A DNA stretch of 64,000 bases from Gymnogyps californianus (taxonomy: Eukaryota > Chordata > Aves > Accipitriformes > Cathartidae), in the NCBI RefSeq assembly GCF_018139145.2, contig NC_059487.1, positions 9,631,792 to 9,695,791 of the forward strand. The letters are read 5' to 3'. The position numbers and the translations under genes are program-made. The notes below the pieces were generated by a model that saw only the letters and a program-made list of their open reading frames with translations, searched no databases and was not told the DNA's origin. How positions within the stretch are numbered: the stretch's first letter is position 1; every line of letters begins with the position of its first letter. Of the stretch, positions 26,501-37,999 are shown piece after piece.

Positions 26501-29500
26501 TGAAGCTTGATAATACATTTTACACACAAAGTACTTACATCTTGAAAGGAAATCCTGCAATTTTAACATTGCATATGGTGGCTATTCCACAGCCAAGTGC
26601 AAAACAAGGTTGTAGAGCCACAAAGACAACCTAAAGGTATGCCACCAACTCCAAGAACAAAATTTGCCTCTGGCTGCTGTAGAAACACAAGCTGCACCAG
26701 GATCTCACATATAAGTGGGAATAAAGCAGAACTGGGAGCTCAACACATGGGTGTGCTCACCAGGCTGGGCATGGCACTCTGAAAGGCAGAATTCAGCCAC
26801 GTGCAGAAGTTCAGATCTTGGACCAGTATCTCACATACACACACGTGGTGCATTTATATCTAGCATACAGCTTTATCTAGGGTGAGACACATGCGTAAAT
26901 ATCTTTCTAGTAACCAACTCCTTCCAGTTGTATGCCAGCTTGAGTTTAGAGCAGAGAAGCCCAGTGCATGGCTGAGTTACAGTGACTGAAGTGCTTTTAC
27001 AGTAAATGCTCACCAGGATAAATCAGTACAGAATTAGTCACACACCTTCCTATATCCGCATCTTCTTTTTGTATAAGAAATTCTTCTACAGTTCTCCCAG
27101 TCCCACTCAGCCTCATACCCCACAAAGCCTTTGAAATAGTAACAAAATGCTGTATCTATTCACTGCCATTGGTTTATTTAATTTAGCATTTTTAAGCTTG
27201 ATAAAATTGCTTTTTCTGCTCCCAATAATTTCTGGTATGTATACTGTCATATGGGAAGATAGAGTAAAAAAAAAAACCACCTTAGAGTAGGACAGTGGCT
27301 TGCCCCCCACCTATTTAAGTGCCACAGCTTTCCAAAGAGAAGCTTTTATATCTTATGTAGTAACTGTTAGCAGTTTGTGACATTTCTAGTCTGTCCAGGG
27401 TGTAACTAGTACATGACAGGTCAAGTCTGTCACCTTCATAAAAGCAAAGAACATCTACACTGGCACACTACACTGTGGAGTCCCTCTGAGAATTACCAAT
27501 GTCATACCAAATATCATCAGCAGTATTTATCTTCTCTTCATCTCTGCCATTTGTAAGAGCTTCCAAAAAATTCAGATTATTTTTACATGAAGACAGCTTT
27601 CTCCTTACTCTTGTGAAGTGAATGCCATAAACCAAAGCTTGAATCCATGAGATTTAATTTGTCCTTGTGGCAACTATAATTAAAATACAGCTCTCTTTGG
27701 GGAATACCTGGAAAATTAAGGTTATTGTTGTCACGATTATTAATTAATTATCATCAGATGCTTGCTCTTAAAAAATGATCAGTCTTTAGATTTTGATGCT
27801 CCCTATTATCCTCATTAAGTAAATGGTGAAATAAAATGAATGAATTGCAAGCAGATGAATTAATGATTAGCCAAGAATACTTTAGATTGGATTCTGTAAC
27901 CAGCAGGTTTCACATCAGTAGAAAATGCTTGCACACCAAGCTGTACTTTGGGCAAACGTTCACATGAAAATAGTGCCCTGATTAGGAAACTTTCCTCTAT
28001 TCAGAGAAAGAGACAGATAAATCAGGTGCAAGGAGAGGAAGTTAAATCATTCTCATGTAGCTGGTCAAGGATTTAGAAAGGAAGCAATACTAATTATGGG
28101 CCCATCCCAGACACATCAGATGGCATTATCCTAAATAAGAAATGACATATAAAGCAATGGATCATTTCTGCAAGGGAGATAGGGGATATTAATAATGGGC
28201 CAAATTTAGGGTGAAGCAAAGCATCAGAGTCCTCCAGGGAAGCAGTTATGCTTCCGATTTCCAGGCCAGTGCCAGCATTTGCACAGCATGCGCAGCATGG
28301 GAGATGCTCTTCCTGATGTGTTGGATGTTTTGCCAACTGTATTTACTTCTCTTTCTCCTGTCTCAACCCCAGCATGTTCCTTGTTCTGGCAGGTGCAGAA
28401 ACATGGGCTCTGTAGCCAGATGGGCAGCCCCTAGGAGTTCTCCCATGTCAGCATTTTGCCAGAGGTTTCTCTTGTGCCCCTTGACCTGTTGCAAAGCTAC
28501 CAGCTCCATAGAAGCCCAATTCTCCAGCCTCAGACCTTGCACACCATTTCTATTGTTCAGTGAACAGGAAAAAAAAAAGGATTGACTTGGAGGAAAGCTT
28601 CCTTTTATTTAATGAAGAGGCAGAAGAAAAAGGATATTTAGAGCTACCCTAAAGGATCAAGTTCCCTAAATCCCTAGTTTCTAATATAATTTAGAACAGA
28701 AGTTGAATGTTACAGAAACACTAATCAGTTATTCAAACGCATTTGTTGTGCAGTAATATAGAGTTGGCCTTTGCTGCGCATAATGTCAGGACACGCTATT
28801 TTAGGGAGCAATGTCCCCCTTCGCCAATCTCCACATAAGGCACTGCCACACACTGCTGGCATGATTCAGCACACTCAGATTTTCACCAAGAACATATCTG
28901 TTGCAGGTGGAGGAAGCTAATGAGATCTTCCTTCTTTCCGTGTTTCTATTACAGAGGGTCCTGTCTCAAATGAAGCTTAAGCCTCACCTGTGCATTATAT
29001 TTATTTCTCAGAGGCACAGGCCCTATGTCTGCTGTCACCATTTACAGCCACATAGACCTCAGAGTCAGGCCTGTGGTAGCCCTGCAGCGCCCTTCAGAAG
29101 TTGTCTCCCTCAAATACAACCACTGCTCAGGTGCTTGCAAACAAAATACTGTTCTGCATGTGCCAGACAGCTTCCAAAGCCAACCCTACTTGTTATTTTA
29201 TCACCTACTTATCACTTCAAAAAATCCTGAGGTAGGCTCTTAAATAGCAAAGAAATTTAAAGGCGTAAGTTATCTAGTTTTTTATGATTTAGCATGACTG
29301 TGCAGCACATTCCCTGCATGGCACCAGCATGCACTATGGATTATCCTCTTGGTACAAGTTCATACTCTAAAGGAATAGAGTACCAGTGTCAATGCTGAAC
29401 CACATGGGCCAGAGCTTCCAAGGGGCCAAATATGACAACAGATATATGTTTAAAATATCAATTATTGAACGCATTTGTTGTGTAGCCACAACAACCTGCT

Positions 29501-30216
29501 ATTTACAATGTATTATGCATCAGATCCACTTACACAGCGATTTCCATGGGGAAACAGTTACAGACTCATGCTTGCTGTCAAACCTGTATAAGAAATGCTG
29601 ACTGCCCTGTCACTGGGATCTTCAAAAGTGCTCAGAAAAGGCCTAACTCTGTCCCCATTAACTGTAATGGAAAACAAGACCAATATTTAGTGCTTCTAAA
29701 AGTCTTGTGTGTTTTGTCAGCAGTTCAGTCCATGGGTTCAACCTCCCACTCCCTTATTCACACTCCAAGAACTGCCATCACAGAGCAATGGTTTGCAGAA
29801 TTACATCCTTCATTAGTTATTCAACTAGATAATTTAAAATATACTGCTAACATGCAACAATATTATTTGTATTTAAAAGCTAATACATGTTTTTCCCTCT
29901 AACCCCAGTTTTACCTTGTCTTCTTGCAAGCCATGTCACATAGGCTAGTGATCAAAGTAGCAAAGGGGAATTAAAAAAATGAGGCTTTTGTCCCTCGTTC
30001 TGTTGTAAAAGTATTGTTTTGCTACTGGGAGTGAGATTGTGCCCTGAAACTGTTTTGTGAGGTTGTAGTTCGACCAGAAATTTTCTGGTGGCAACTGTGG
30101 CTTAAGCACCTCTCCATTAACTGCTTATTCTGCTTCCAAATCACCTTCACATCCATTGTAGCCTGGCTACTGATGTGGCTGCAGGGCAAGCAAGTTCAGG
30201 AAACTTAAAACAACCT

Positions 30217-30234
30217 CCCCCGCCCCCCCCCACC
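30217..30234 (+). repeat. C-rich tract
   Basis: Five C, a G, then nine C and ACC in otherwise ordinary sequence. Confidence 0.85.
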
Positions 30235-31114
30235 TTCTGGCCAGGTTGTTTTTCAGCCAGATCACTTCCTAGGTCTGCTTCACTGTGCAGCTACACATAC
30301 GACAGTGGGGTACAATGGCAGAAACAGTATACAAAATTAAGATACAAGCAAAGATTGTAGCAAAACTATAGGAGCTGTTTAAACCAGTTTAATCCCTTTA
30401 GAGCAGCACTGCTACAAATTGTCACACAGCCTACATCACAGATGACCCAACCGCCCTGAACACCCTATGCCATAACTACTCTTCAGGGAACATTCAAGGA
30501 AACCAGCAGTCCTAGCTGAACATATTTGTTTCAGTTCCTTTAAATCATACCTTTTATACTAGTATTAATATCTTTAAAAGAGCAGTGACAAATAGCATTA
30601 AATCTTTGTTCCCTTTTTTCTCATTGTTAGTTCAATGGACTGTTAGCTAAAACACACAAAAGAAGGGAAGACTGGCTGACTTGAGACCTGCTGAAGAGGC
30701 TTTTGCTTACACTGCCTGCATTTCTTCGTTTATCTGACTGTATTGTTTTGCTTCAATAGTTATATTTAGAGCATCCATAAAAAGGATGAAATAGTGGGGT
30801 TTTTTTTCCAAGATGCTGTGGCTATAGCTAAGTTCTACTGAGCACGCAGGAGCTCTGCAAACAAAGAACTGAGCAAACAAAGAAAAAAAGCTAGACAGAA
30901 GCTAGGAACTCCTGCCCCAGCCCGAACGCAGACAAACGGCCTTGGGTGGATATTGAACATGTAAGGGTCAGCATGACAAAGGGTGATTGCAAGAGGTGGG
31001 CTGTCGAGTCTCTGTTCCTGACAGGTGTATTTTAATGCTCATCTGTGTATGTTTACTCAGTTTGAGGGCGTTTCCACATGGAAGTGGATATACAAACAAG
31101 GGGCTATAAGAGGT

Positions 31115-31265
31115 TAATTATTATTTTGCATTTGTGCTTTACAAACACTACTGAATTAATTCTCCCACCACTCTGCTGTAATAGTGAAGTGCTGTAATTC
31201 AGTCAGGAAGCAGGCACAGAGTTCAGTAATAAATCCAAAGCATGTCTGCAGGAGTCAGGGAGTAA
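31115..31265 (+). mobile_element. MIR-type SINE remnant
   Basis: Carries the MIR series 'tgctttacaaacacta', 'gaattaattctcccacca', 'ctgctgtaatagtgaagt', 'ggaagcaggcacagag' and a degraded 'gacttgcccaaggtcac' region ending 'caggagtcaggg'. One of the clearer MIR copies here. Confidence 0.7.
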
Positions 31266-34200
31266 AACCTTATATGTTTCCTTACTCACATCATCTCTAC
31301 CAACATTCTCCCCCCATCAGATACGTAAGAGTTGAAAAAGAGATGCAAATTTTTAGCAACCGTATTTTCACTGAAGTTTCATTGTTGTAGCTGTTGGACA
31401 CACAAATAGGCTGGAACAGCTTAAGTGTAAACTCTAAGTGCCCAGCAGACATGCAGGCACAGAGATTCAGTCCTGACTCAAGTGAGGATGACTTACAAAT
31501 TGTAATAGTAGCTAGCTGTTGTGGTTTCAGTCCTTTTTACCCTACCACCACTGCATCCCACTTTGGTGTTCCCCCCTACTTCCCCCAAAAGGGGTTAGGC
31601 TCAAACCAAGCTATTCAAGTGGAAGAAAATTTTCCGTTCTGCTTCTTCCATAAGAAGCAGCACAGAGGGATGTATGCTTTTTGCAAGTGTTTAAATTTTT
31701 ACCATGGTATTTATTAACCTATCCTAATGTTGACTTATGCTTCAATAAGGTGTCCAAAGAAGTTGAGCAGTATACAATTGTTATAAAGAGAATGGTACAT
31801 TATTGCTGATCTCAATTTGCATCAGAGAACAATCAAAGGACTTTTATGGGAGTCATTACTACACGCACACAGTGAGTGCAGAGTCTGAATTTAAAGCACT
31901 GCAGCAGTGGCAGAACTACCACTTTCATTTGTCACCTCAATAGAAGACATTAAAAAATATATAGGTAATGAAACTTAAGCATAACAGGTTAATAATTAAG
32001 ATAGCACAGATTTCTCAATGCTGAAACAAGAACAAAAAAGGCAGTACAAAGCATCTGTGCCATGACAACATAGCAAGCAGGAATTCTGTAAAACCACAGG
32101 TTGGACAAAGGTATGAATTCAAGGCTGAGGGTTTATTCTTCTTCAGGATATTTCAATGTTTCTGCAGTTTTCAGAGATGAGGTTTGTGACAGGTTTATCT
32201 TTTTCAGCTACCTCAGCCTCATCCAGTCTTTCCCTCCTCCTCTTCCAAAACACATACACACTTCCGCCAGAGCTGACCAGCACATGCCAAAGCCTGCCTG
32301 TCTCTTTAGCCTCTGAAGCTGGATGCTGAAGAGGTGAGGCTGGCTTTCAGAAAAGGTCAGCTCGCGCTAAAGGAGGAGACGGCCTCGAAGCGCTTGAAAT
32401 GATAGAATAACACTTTTGAACTGGCAAAGGGGCAGAGAGAAATACACACAGGAGGAAGTAAAGGAGTCAAGACAACAGGGACAAAAGTGAGGGGAATGGG
32501 AAGAAGGGTAACATGTATAGGGAAAGGGAGATACCAAGTACAAATAGAGAGGCACAGCATGAAGATAAGCACAATTTTAATAGCAGAGAGGGTCCAAAAG
32601 AAAACAAAGCTATAATTAGAACAGTAGTAGAATGAGTAGAAACCTCAGCCCCATACTTCTACACCTTTACCTTTTAAACAGAGTTTATACCACATTCCAA
32701 AGCCACCAAATCAGAAAACCTCTTAGATCACATCCAAGTACGGTGGGAGGGGGACAAAGCAGAACTAATTTCCTCCTTCAGAGGGGGAGTTGAAGCTTCA
32801 TTTCCAGGCTTTTGATCTCTTTTGCCCACCACCCATGCAGGTTCAGCAGTCTCACCACCACCATGCTTCCTACAGTCTCTCACCCTCTGTCCTCTCCCCA
32901 AAGGAAGTTTTTTAGCCCTGTTTTCCTACCTAACATGGCAACATGGTGGCAAATGCATTAAAGAATGAGACAACCTATCATCTCTTTAGAGGGTCTTAAA
33001 GACTTCTGTTTCAGTCTATCTCCAGATGTGAATGTTTCTGCCTTTCATTTTTCTCCCATTGCAATGTGCTAGCGAGGTTTCTATCTGGCAGATGCCAGAA
33101 CCAGAGACATGGTAAGAGTCCTGGTAACAGCTCAGCATGTGCTTCTGCACTAGCCTCTCTCTGCCAGGTTATCTGGTAGCGAGAGTCCCTGCTTAGGAGA
33201 GGGGACCAGAATCTGTCTTGACAAGTGTTTTGCATGCAGTTAAATAGACAAATGTATTCTGCTGCCAGCCTCTTGCAGGAATTTGACTTGATGCCTGTCA
33301 CCAAACAGCTTCTTTTGCACTAGAAGAATTACAAAACACTCATACCCTATAATGATCAAAAAGAGAGCCCCCATGCCCACATTAGATTTCAGAGATGCAA
33401 TCCACACTCCCTTGCAAGCTAGCGACATCTAAACCTACACAAAATTAGGATACACATTTCTGAAGGGTAAAACAAATGTGAAACAAACTACCGTATTATA
33501 TAAAGGTCACTGGTCCATCCTTTCCTGTAGCCTGTTTGCAGCAATGCCAATCCACCTCCACAAGACATTGCACCATGCACATGTACAGTGCAAGCCTCTT
33601 CTCAGTTCTGCTAGTTAGTGATTAACCTCTCGTATAGAGCAGAAAGGGCCATATAGCTCAAACTGTTTTTAAGGCTAATGCTGTTTGGATACACTCCACC
33701 TGCATGCAAATATCTAATGTGACTCCTACCAAGCTATTTCAGTGATGCTTTGTAGCAGTAAGTCCCAAGAGAGAAGTGTGCATTTTATATTGTGTAGTTC
33801 ATTAGCTATTTTTCCATTTCACTACTTGTTTTTGTGTTATGGTCAAGTAGCAGTCCATTAGAATACCTGTTACTGTGCATGATTAGAAACTCTCATTTTG
33901 GAAGAGCTTGAAAGTAATGGTGGCATTCATTTGTTGCAAATACAAGCTCTCAAGAGACAAAATAAGTCTCTTCCTTATTTCACCTTCTGTATCACTATTT
34001 CCACTATGCCCTTTTTCAGAGTACAGTGCACCCAAACCTCAGAATCACAAATAAAGATATTAATGGTAAAAAACAGCTTTCAGTCTCAGCTAGAGATTGT
34101 GCCTCTTTAGTTATCAACACTAAACCGCAATTAAAGACTTAAAAAAAGACACCAGTGATTTACATGACAAGAACTAACAAAGCCTGCTTTTTATGGATTT

Positions 34201-34529
34201 GTATCTTGTAGTCAATTGAAACCCAAGAGGCTGCAAGATCCACCTGAAGCTACCCGTGCTGCTGGAGCATCTGTAAAGGATTCCCCAAGTTTTCTTACGC
34301 CCAATGAGTTTATAGAACCTGTCCTTCAACCATGACCTCTTCCTCCTCCATTTGGCCACCCATTTTCACCCAACTTACAGAACCCCTGTCATCCCTCATA
34401 GCTTCAGCACTAACAGGTTTTTGTGGATATCTGCTTGAATTTATTACCCACAGACAGTATTAATGCCTTTTGTTTATTTCTGTAGGAAATCAAACAAAAG
34501 GACACACTTAACATATCTTCCTTTTCTTG
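31266..34529. other. Intergenic, no gene seen
   Basis: Unique sequence. A short CpG-containing stretch occurs at about 32360-32395, without gene structure. Confidence 0.5.
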
Positions 34530-34742
34530 GTCCACTTGCTCAATCACCATGGGCACAGATTGCCCAAAGAGGCTGCAAAATCTCCATCCGCTGAGATATT
34601 CAAAACTCAGTTGACCAAGATCCTGAACAAAATTATCTGACTTCAAAGTTGGATCTAACTTGAAAGCTAGTGCCTCCTTTGAGCAGCTAGGTTGTACCAG
34701 ATGAGCTCCAAAGTACCTTCTAATGTAAGTTTGCTATGCTCC
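34530..34742 (+). mobile_element. CR1 LINE, degraded 3'-end fragment
   Basis: The stretch contains 'cacagattgcccaaagaggctg', 'atctccatccgctgagatattcaaaactc', 'gaccaagatcctgaac' and 'accagatgagctccaaagtacctt' in order. This matches the CR1 3' block (gcacaggttgcccagagaggctgt ... tggagatattcaaaacc ... agatgatctccagaggtccctt). The terminal octamers are gone. Clearly older than the copy at 1.1-1.4 kb. Confidence 0.8.
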
Positions 34743-35583
34743 TAATAGAATCAACAGCTCTGAGCACTTCTGATAAGCTTCCTACAATATTTAGACCCTT
34801 AACTTGAGTCACCTATTAAAACTTACTAATAAACAGTACAGCAGAGTGTGGAAGTAGGTCAGGAAGGGTATTAGAAATACTCCCCTCTCCATATTACAGC
34901 AGCCATTCCACAGTTGATGAACATTGCATGTCAAGCTATTCACTACCTAGAGCATCCACGCTAAATATTCAACAACCCCCCAGCCCACGAGCACAGCCCA
35001 TTAGGGTACCTTTGCAGTACTTCTGAAAGGCACCAGTTGCAGTGCCATGTAAACCAAGAGTGAAAAGCAGCTAGCTAGAACACCAGTTTCTTCCATGGCT
35101 CACGCATTCTTTGACCTCTCAAAGGAGGGAAAGACAACAAATTGACTGAGCCTCAACAACTCATCTCATAGGCTTCCAAAAACGGTAACAACTTTGTCAC
35201 TTCTGGCTATGACTGAATTTAAGTTGGCAATTCTGCCAACCCTCTGAGCCATCCAGCCCCTCATGCCTTTCATTTTTTAGGATATGGTTAGATCAGCCCA
35301 TCCATTATAAATACGACACAGCAGTACCCACAAGCATTACAGAGTTTTCAGCATTTCAGCTAAAAACCCCATTTTGGAAGGATTTACAGCTTGGCTGCAA
35401 GAGTGGCGTCTGGCTGAAACGTGGCATACAAAGTCTCACCATAAGAGCCCAGCCGTTTAATAATAAATCAATTTGGCTATTTTTAAATTAGAAAGCTGAA
35501 AAATACAAATGAAGTTTACCATTTGCTGACACATCTTTGATCTCAGAAGGAATGTGAATTCCACAGGCCAACCCTTCAGCTGA

Positions 35584-35633
35584 TGTAAATCAGCATAACT
35601 ACACTGGCATCAGTGGAGCTCCAGTGATTTACA
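35584..35633. repeat. Palindromic MITE-like core (TGTAAATCA ... TGATTTACA)
   Basis: Nine perfect terminal bases, TGTAAATCA at 35584-35592 and TGATTTACA at 35625-35633, enclose further imperfect pairing (CTACACTG against CAGTGGAG). The text resembles a widespread sauropsid palindromic element whose arms read 'tgtaaatcagcatagctccattgac'. A related stretch with partial symmetry follows at 35706-35738. Confidence 0.6.
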
Positions 35634-36284
35634 TGCTACAAATCTGTCCCTGTATTTATTAATGGGATATTTCTAGGTAGCTTTCGGGTCAAATCTTTGC
35701 TGTTGATGTAACCTACTGGAATCAATGGGGAGTTGCATATACAAATGCGGAAAAAGACTTAGGTTTCTTTCTTCCCACTCCTGATTATTTAATTTTTAAT
35801 TAAAACAAAATTGCAGAGAACAAGCCTAATCATAGAGAACCCAGAATATTTAAGGCAGTGCATATCTTGGTTGAGACCATAATGAGATTTACAAGGCAGC
35901 TGTAGGACATGCATCAATTGCTACTTTTTAATCTTTACAGATTGATCCATATGGCAATCTGTGCTATTGTTCATTCCTATTTACACCACAAGCCTACATT
36001 TTAGTAATTTCGTAGGGAGGCCATGCTGAAACTTAACAAAATCTCTGAAAAAAGAGGCCAAAGATTTGGCATTACATTCAGGACTTCCTCCTCCTTCCAC
36101 TTCTCCCCGACACTATCTCCTACCTATCGCTTGCTTTGTGTTGCAGAAAGGGCTAAACATCTCTGCCTCAGCTTCTTCAACCCATGCACATGCAGAGTGT
36201 CAGCTACTGAAGAGACCAGCTAGTATCAAGGGAGCAAATAAGATAAGGCACATATGCCAAAAGCCAGAACATCCAAGCTCAATT

Positions 36285-36395
36285 TAAGTCTGCCCCAATT
36301 TCCTCTGCCACACAGGGCAAGTTCTGTCACCTTTTGGCACTGTTTCTATTCCCTCCCCCTGCCATAAAGCCAAATGGGACTAATGATATTTACTA
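36285..36395 (-). mobile_element. MIR-type SINE remnant
   Basis: Antisense MIR text: 'cacagggcaagttctgtcacctttt', 'cactgtttctattccctccccct', then 'aaatgggactaatgatatttac', matching 'cttgggcaagtcacttaacc ... cagtttccccatctgtaaaatgggg ... gatatttacc'. Confidence 0.7.
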
Positions 36396-36599
36396 AACTG
36401 TGTGTGGAGCTGGGATTTATGTATGACATATGCTAAACATACCATCTATTTGCATGTTTATGATTGCACATGCCATCATAAATGCAAGGTGGAACTGCCT
36501 TTGCAAATGCATCATTTTACAAACATTTCTGAAAACCTGAGCATCATCTGGGTTATTGACCGGCTCTTTTTAAAAGCAGTATTTTGTATTTAGTGATAC

Positions 36600-36850
36600 T
36601 ATAAACACAAAACATTTACTAACACTCAGCACATGCAGTACCTGTCTATTATGGTGTATGCAAAAGCATCATAGCATTAATTGATGTAACGCCCAAGATA
36701 GAAATGTTTGCTTGTTTCACTCAGTACATTTCTTCATTTGCTGAATAATTCAGCTTCTATACAGGCTTAGCTGACCTTTGCTTGATAAAATCATATTTCT
36801 AAGCATTTGCTTGCATTTGGTATTTTTAATCAGGTTCAAGTCCACTCACT
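36600..36850. promoter_or_regulatory. Candidate conserved noncoding block
   Basis: Non-repetitive, evenly AT-rich sequence with homeodomain-type words (agcattaattgatg, tgaataattcag) and TGACCTTTGC, a nuclear-receptor-like half-site. Called only on texture: I cannot align it to other species. Confidence 0.25.
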
Positions 36851-37659
36851 ACACATCAGAGCTGAGAATAATGATGCAGATACGTGTTTAGCCAAATGAT
36901 GTTCCTTATAGCACACACACTTCCCTGAGTTGTTAACTAAAGTGTAAGAGAATTTATGATGCTAAATAAAACCAGAAAAAAAAAGATGTTTTAATAAGAT
37001 GAAAATCCAAATGTTAAAATAATGAGCCATCTGTATGGGTGGCCCTCTCCTGAGAGATGCCAAGAGCTTTACCATCTGTGAAACATTTACCAGCTGTTTC
37101 CTTCCTTTTTCGTGAGAACATAAGAAATCCTTGCAGTTGGTGTTTCTAACTGACACATCCTAGTGAAGGAAACAGGTTTGTTCAATGTCAGGGACCTCTC
37201 ATGAAAGCTAGCCTGGCTGGAATTAACCTAATAATATTTTGGTAAGCATTGCTGTTCCCTATTTCGAAAAGGTCTTTCCAAACAATGATCCAGCAGGCCA
37301 CGGAGCGCTCTGGAAAATGGAAGAGGCAGAAAACAGCCCACGAACCACAAACTGGTTTCAGGAAAAAGAAAGATATTGAATATTTGATCTGAACATTTCT
37401 TTACTGTTTTGCTTTTTTAAACCCTAATCTATTGCAGGAATTCAGGATAAATTTGTAACCCGTATGAAGCTCAAAGGCACCTGCAATAAGTAAGTATAAT
37501 CCAAGTATAAAACTGGACCTTGTTTTGTCTCCTCTGATCATTGTTTCACATACCTGCAATCAGCATATCCCTGCAGCTTTTGACCTGATGTATACCGTAC
37601 CTTAGTGCAAGTGAGTTATGTAGGGTCCTAGATCAGACAATCATGCTCTGAACAATTTT

Positions 37660-37960
37660 AGTTTGCGGTACACACAGATCAAAGGCTACAAAATAAAGAC
37701 AAATTTAATCCATGAAAGGATACATTGGCTTGTATTTATTTGTATCCTGATGCACTGTAGCCCTAATTGCACAACATTTAATTATTTCCTTAGTGTTCTC
37801 TTATTTCATTAGCTGCCAATGTGAATTGAAGAGAATATAACTTAAGCAGAATTAGCTCTTAAATTCCAAGTCAATGAAATTTGCTCATAGGAGTGATAAA
37901 GGGAGTTTCTACAAAGTATTCAGTTATGTTTTCAAAAGTTAATTTTTCAAGAGACTTGTG
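37660..37960. promoter_or_regulatory. Candidate conserved noncoding block with TCF and homeodomain words
   Basis: Contains GATCAAAGG (TCF/LEF) near 37678-37686, a TAATCC (OTX/PITX-type) word, TGTATTTATTTGT (forkhead-like) and several TAATT/ATTA cores. The text is free of repeats. Conservation is inferred from texture only. Confidence 0.3.
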
Positions 37961-37999
37961 AAATGAGTCAGGGAAAAAAAGAAAATCAGCATCTGATCA

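Larger units (their letters stand above)
19736..31114. other. Intergenic, no gene seen
   Basis: Unique sequence with the C-rich tracts at 23.5 and 30.2 kb and a small perfect hairpin TTAGTGT-AAA-ACACTAA at 20473-20489. An AT-rich homeodomain-like stretch (taattaattatcat) lies near 27740-27755. The 124-codon frame at 28211-28585 has no domain I recognise. Confidence 0.5.

Noticed and set aside
28211..28585. 124-codon open frame
   Set aside because: Cys/Ser-rich with no domain, ends in a poly-A-derived Lys run; looks like chance.
28740..29490. Repeated word CGCATTTGTTGTG at about 28738 and 29470
   Set aside because: The shared stretch is short and the flanks differ; likely coincidence.
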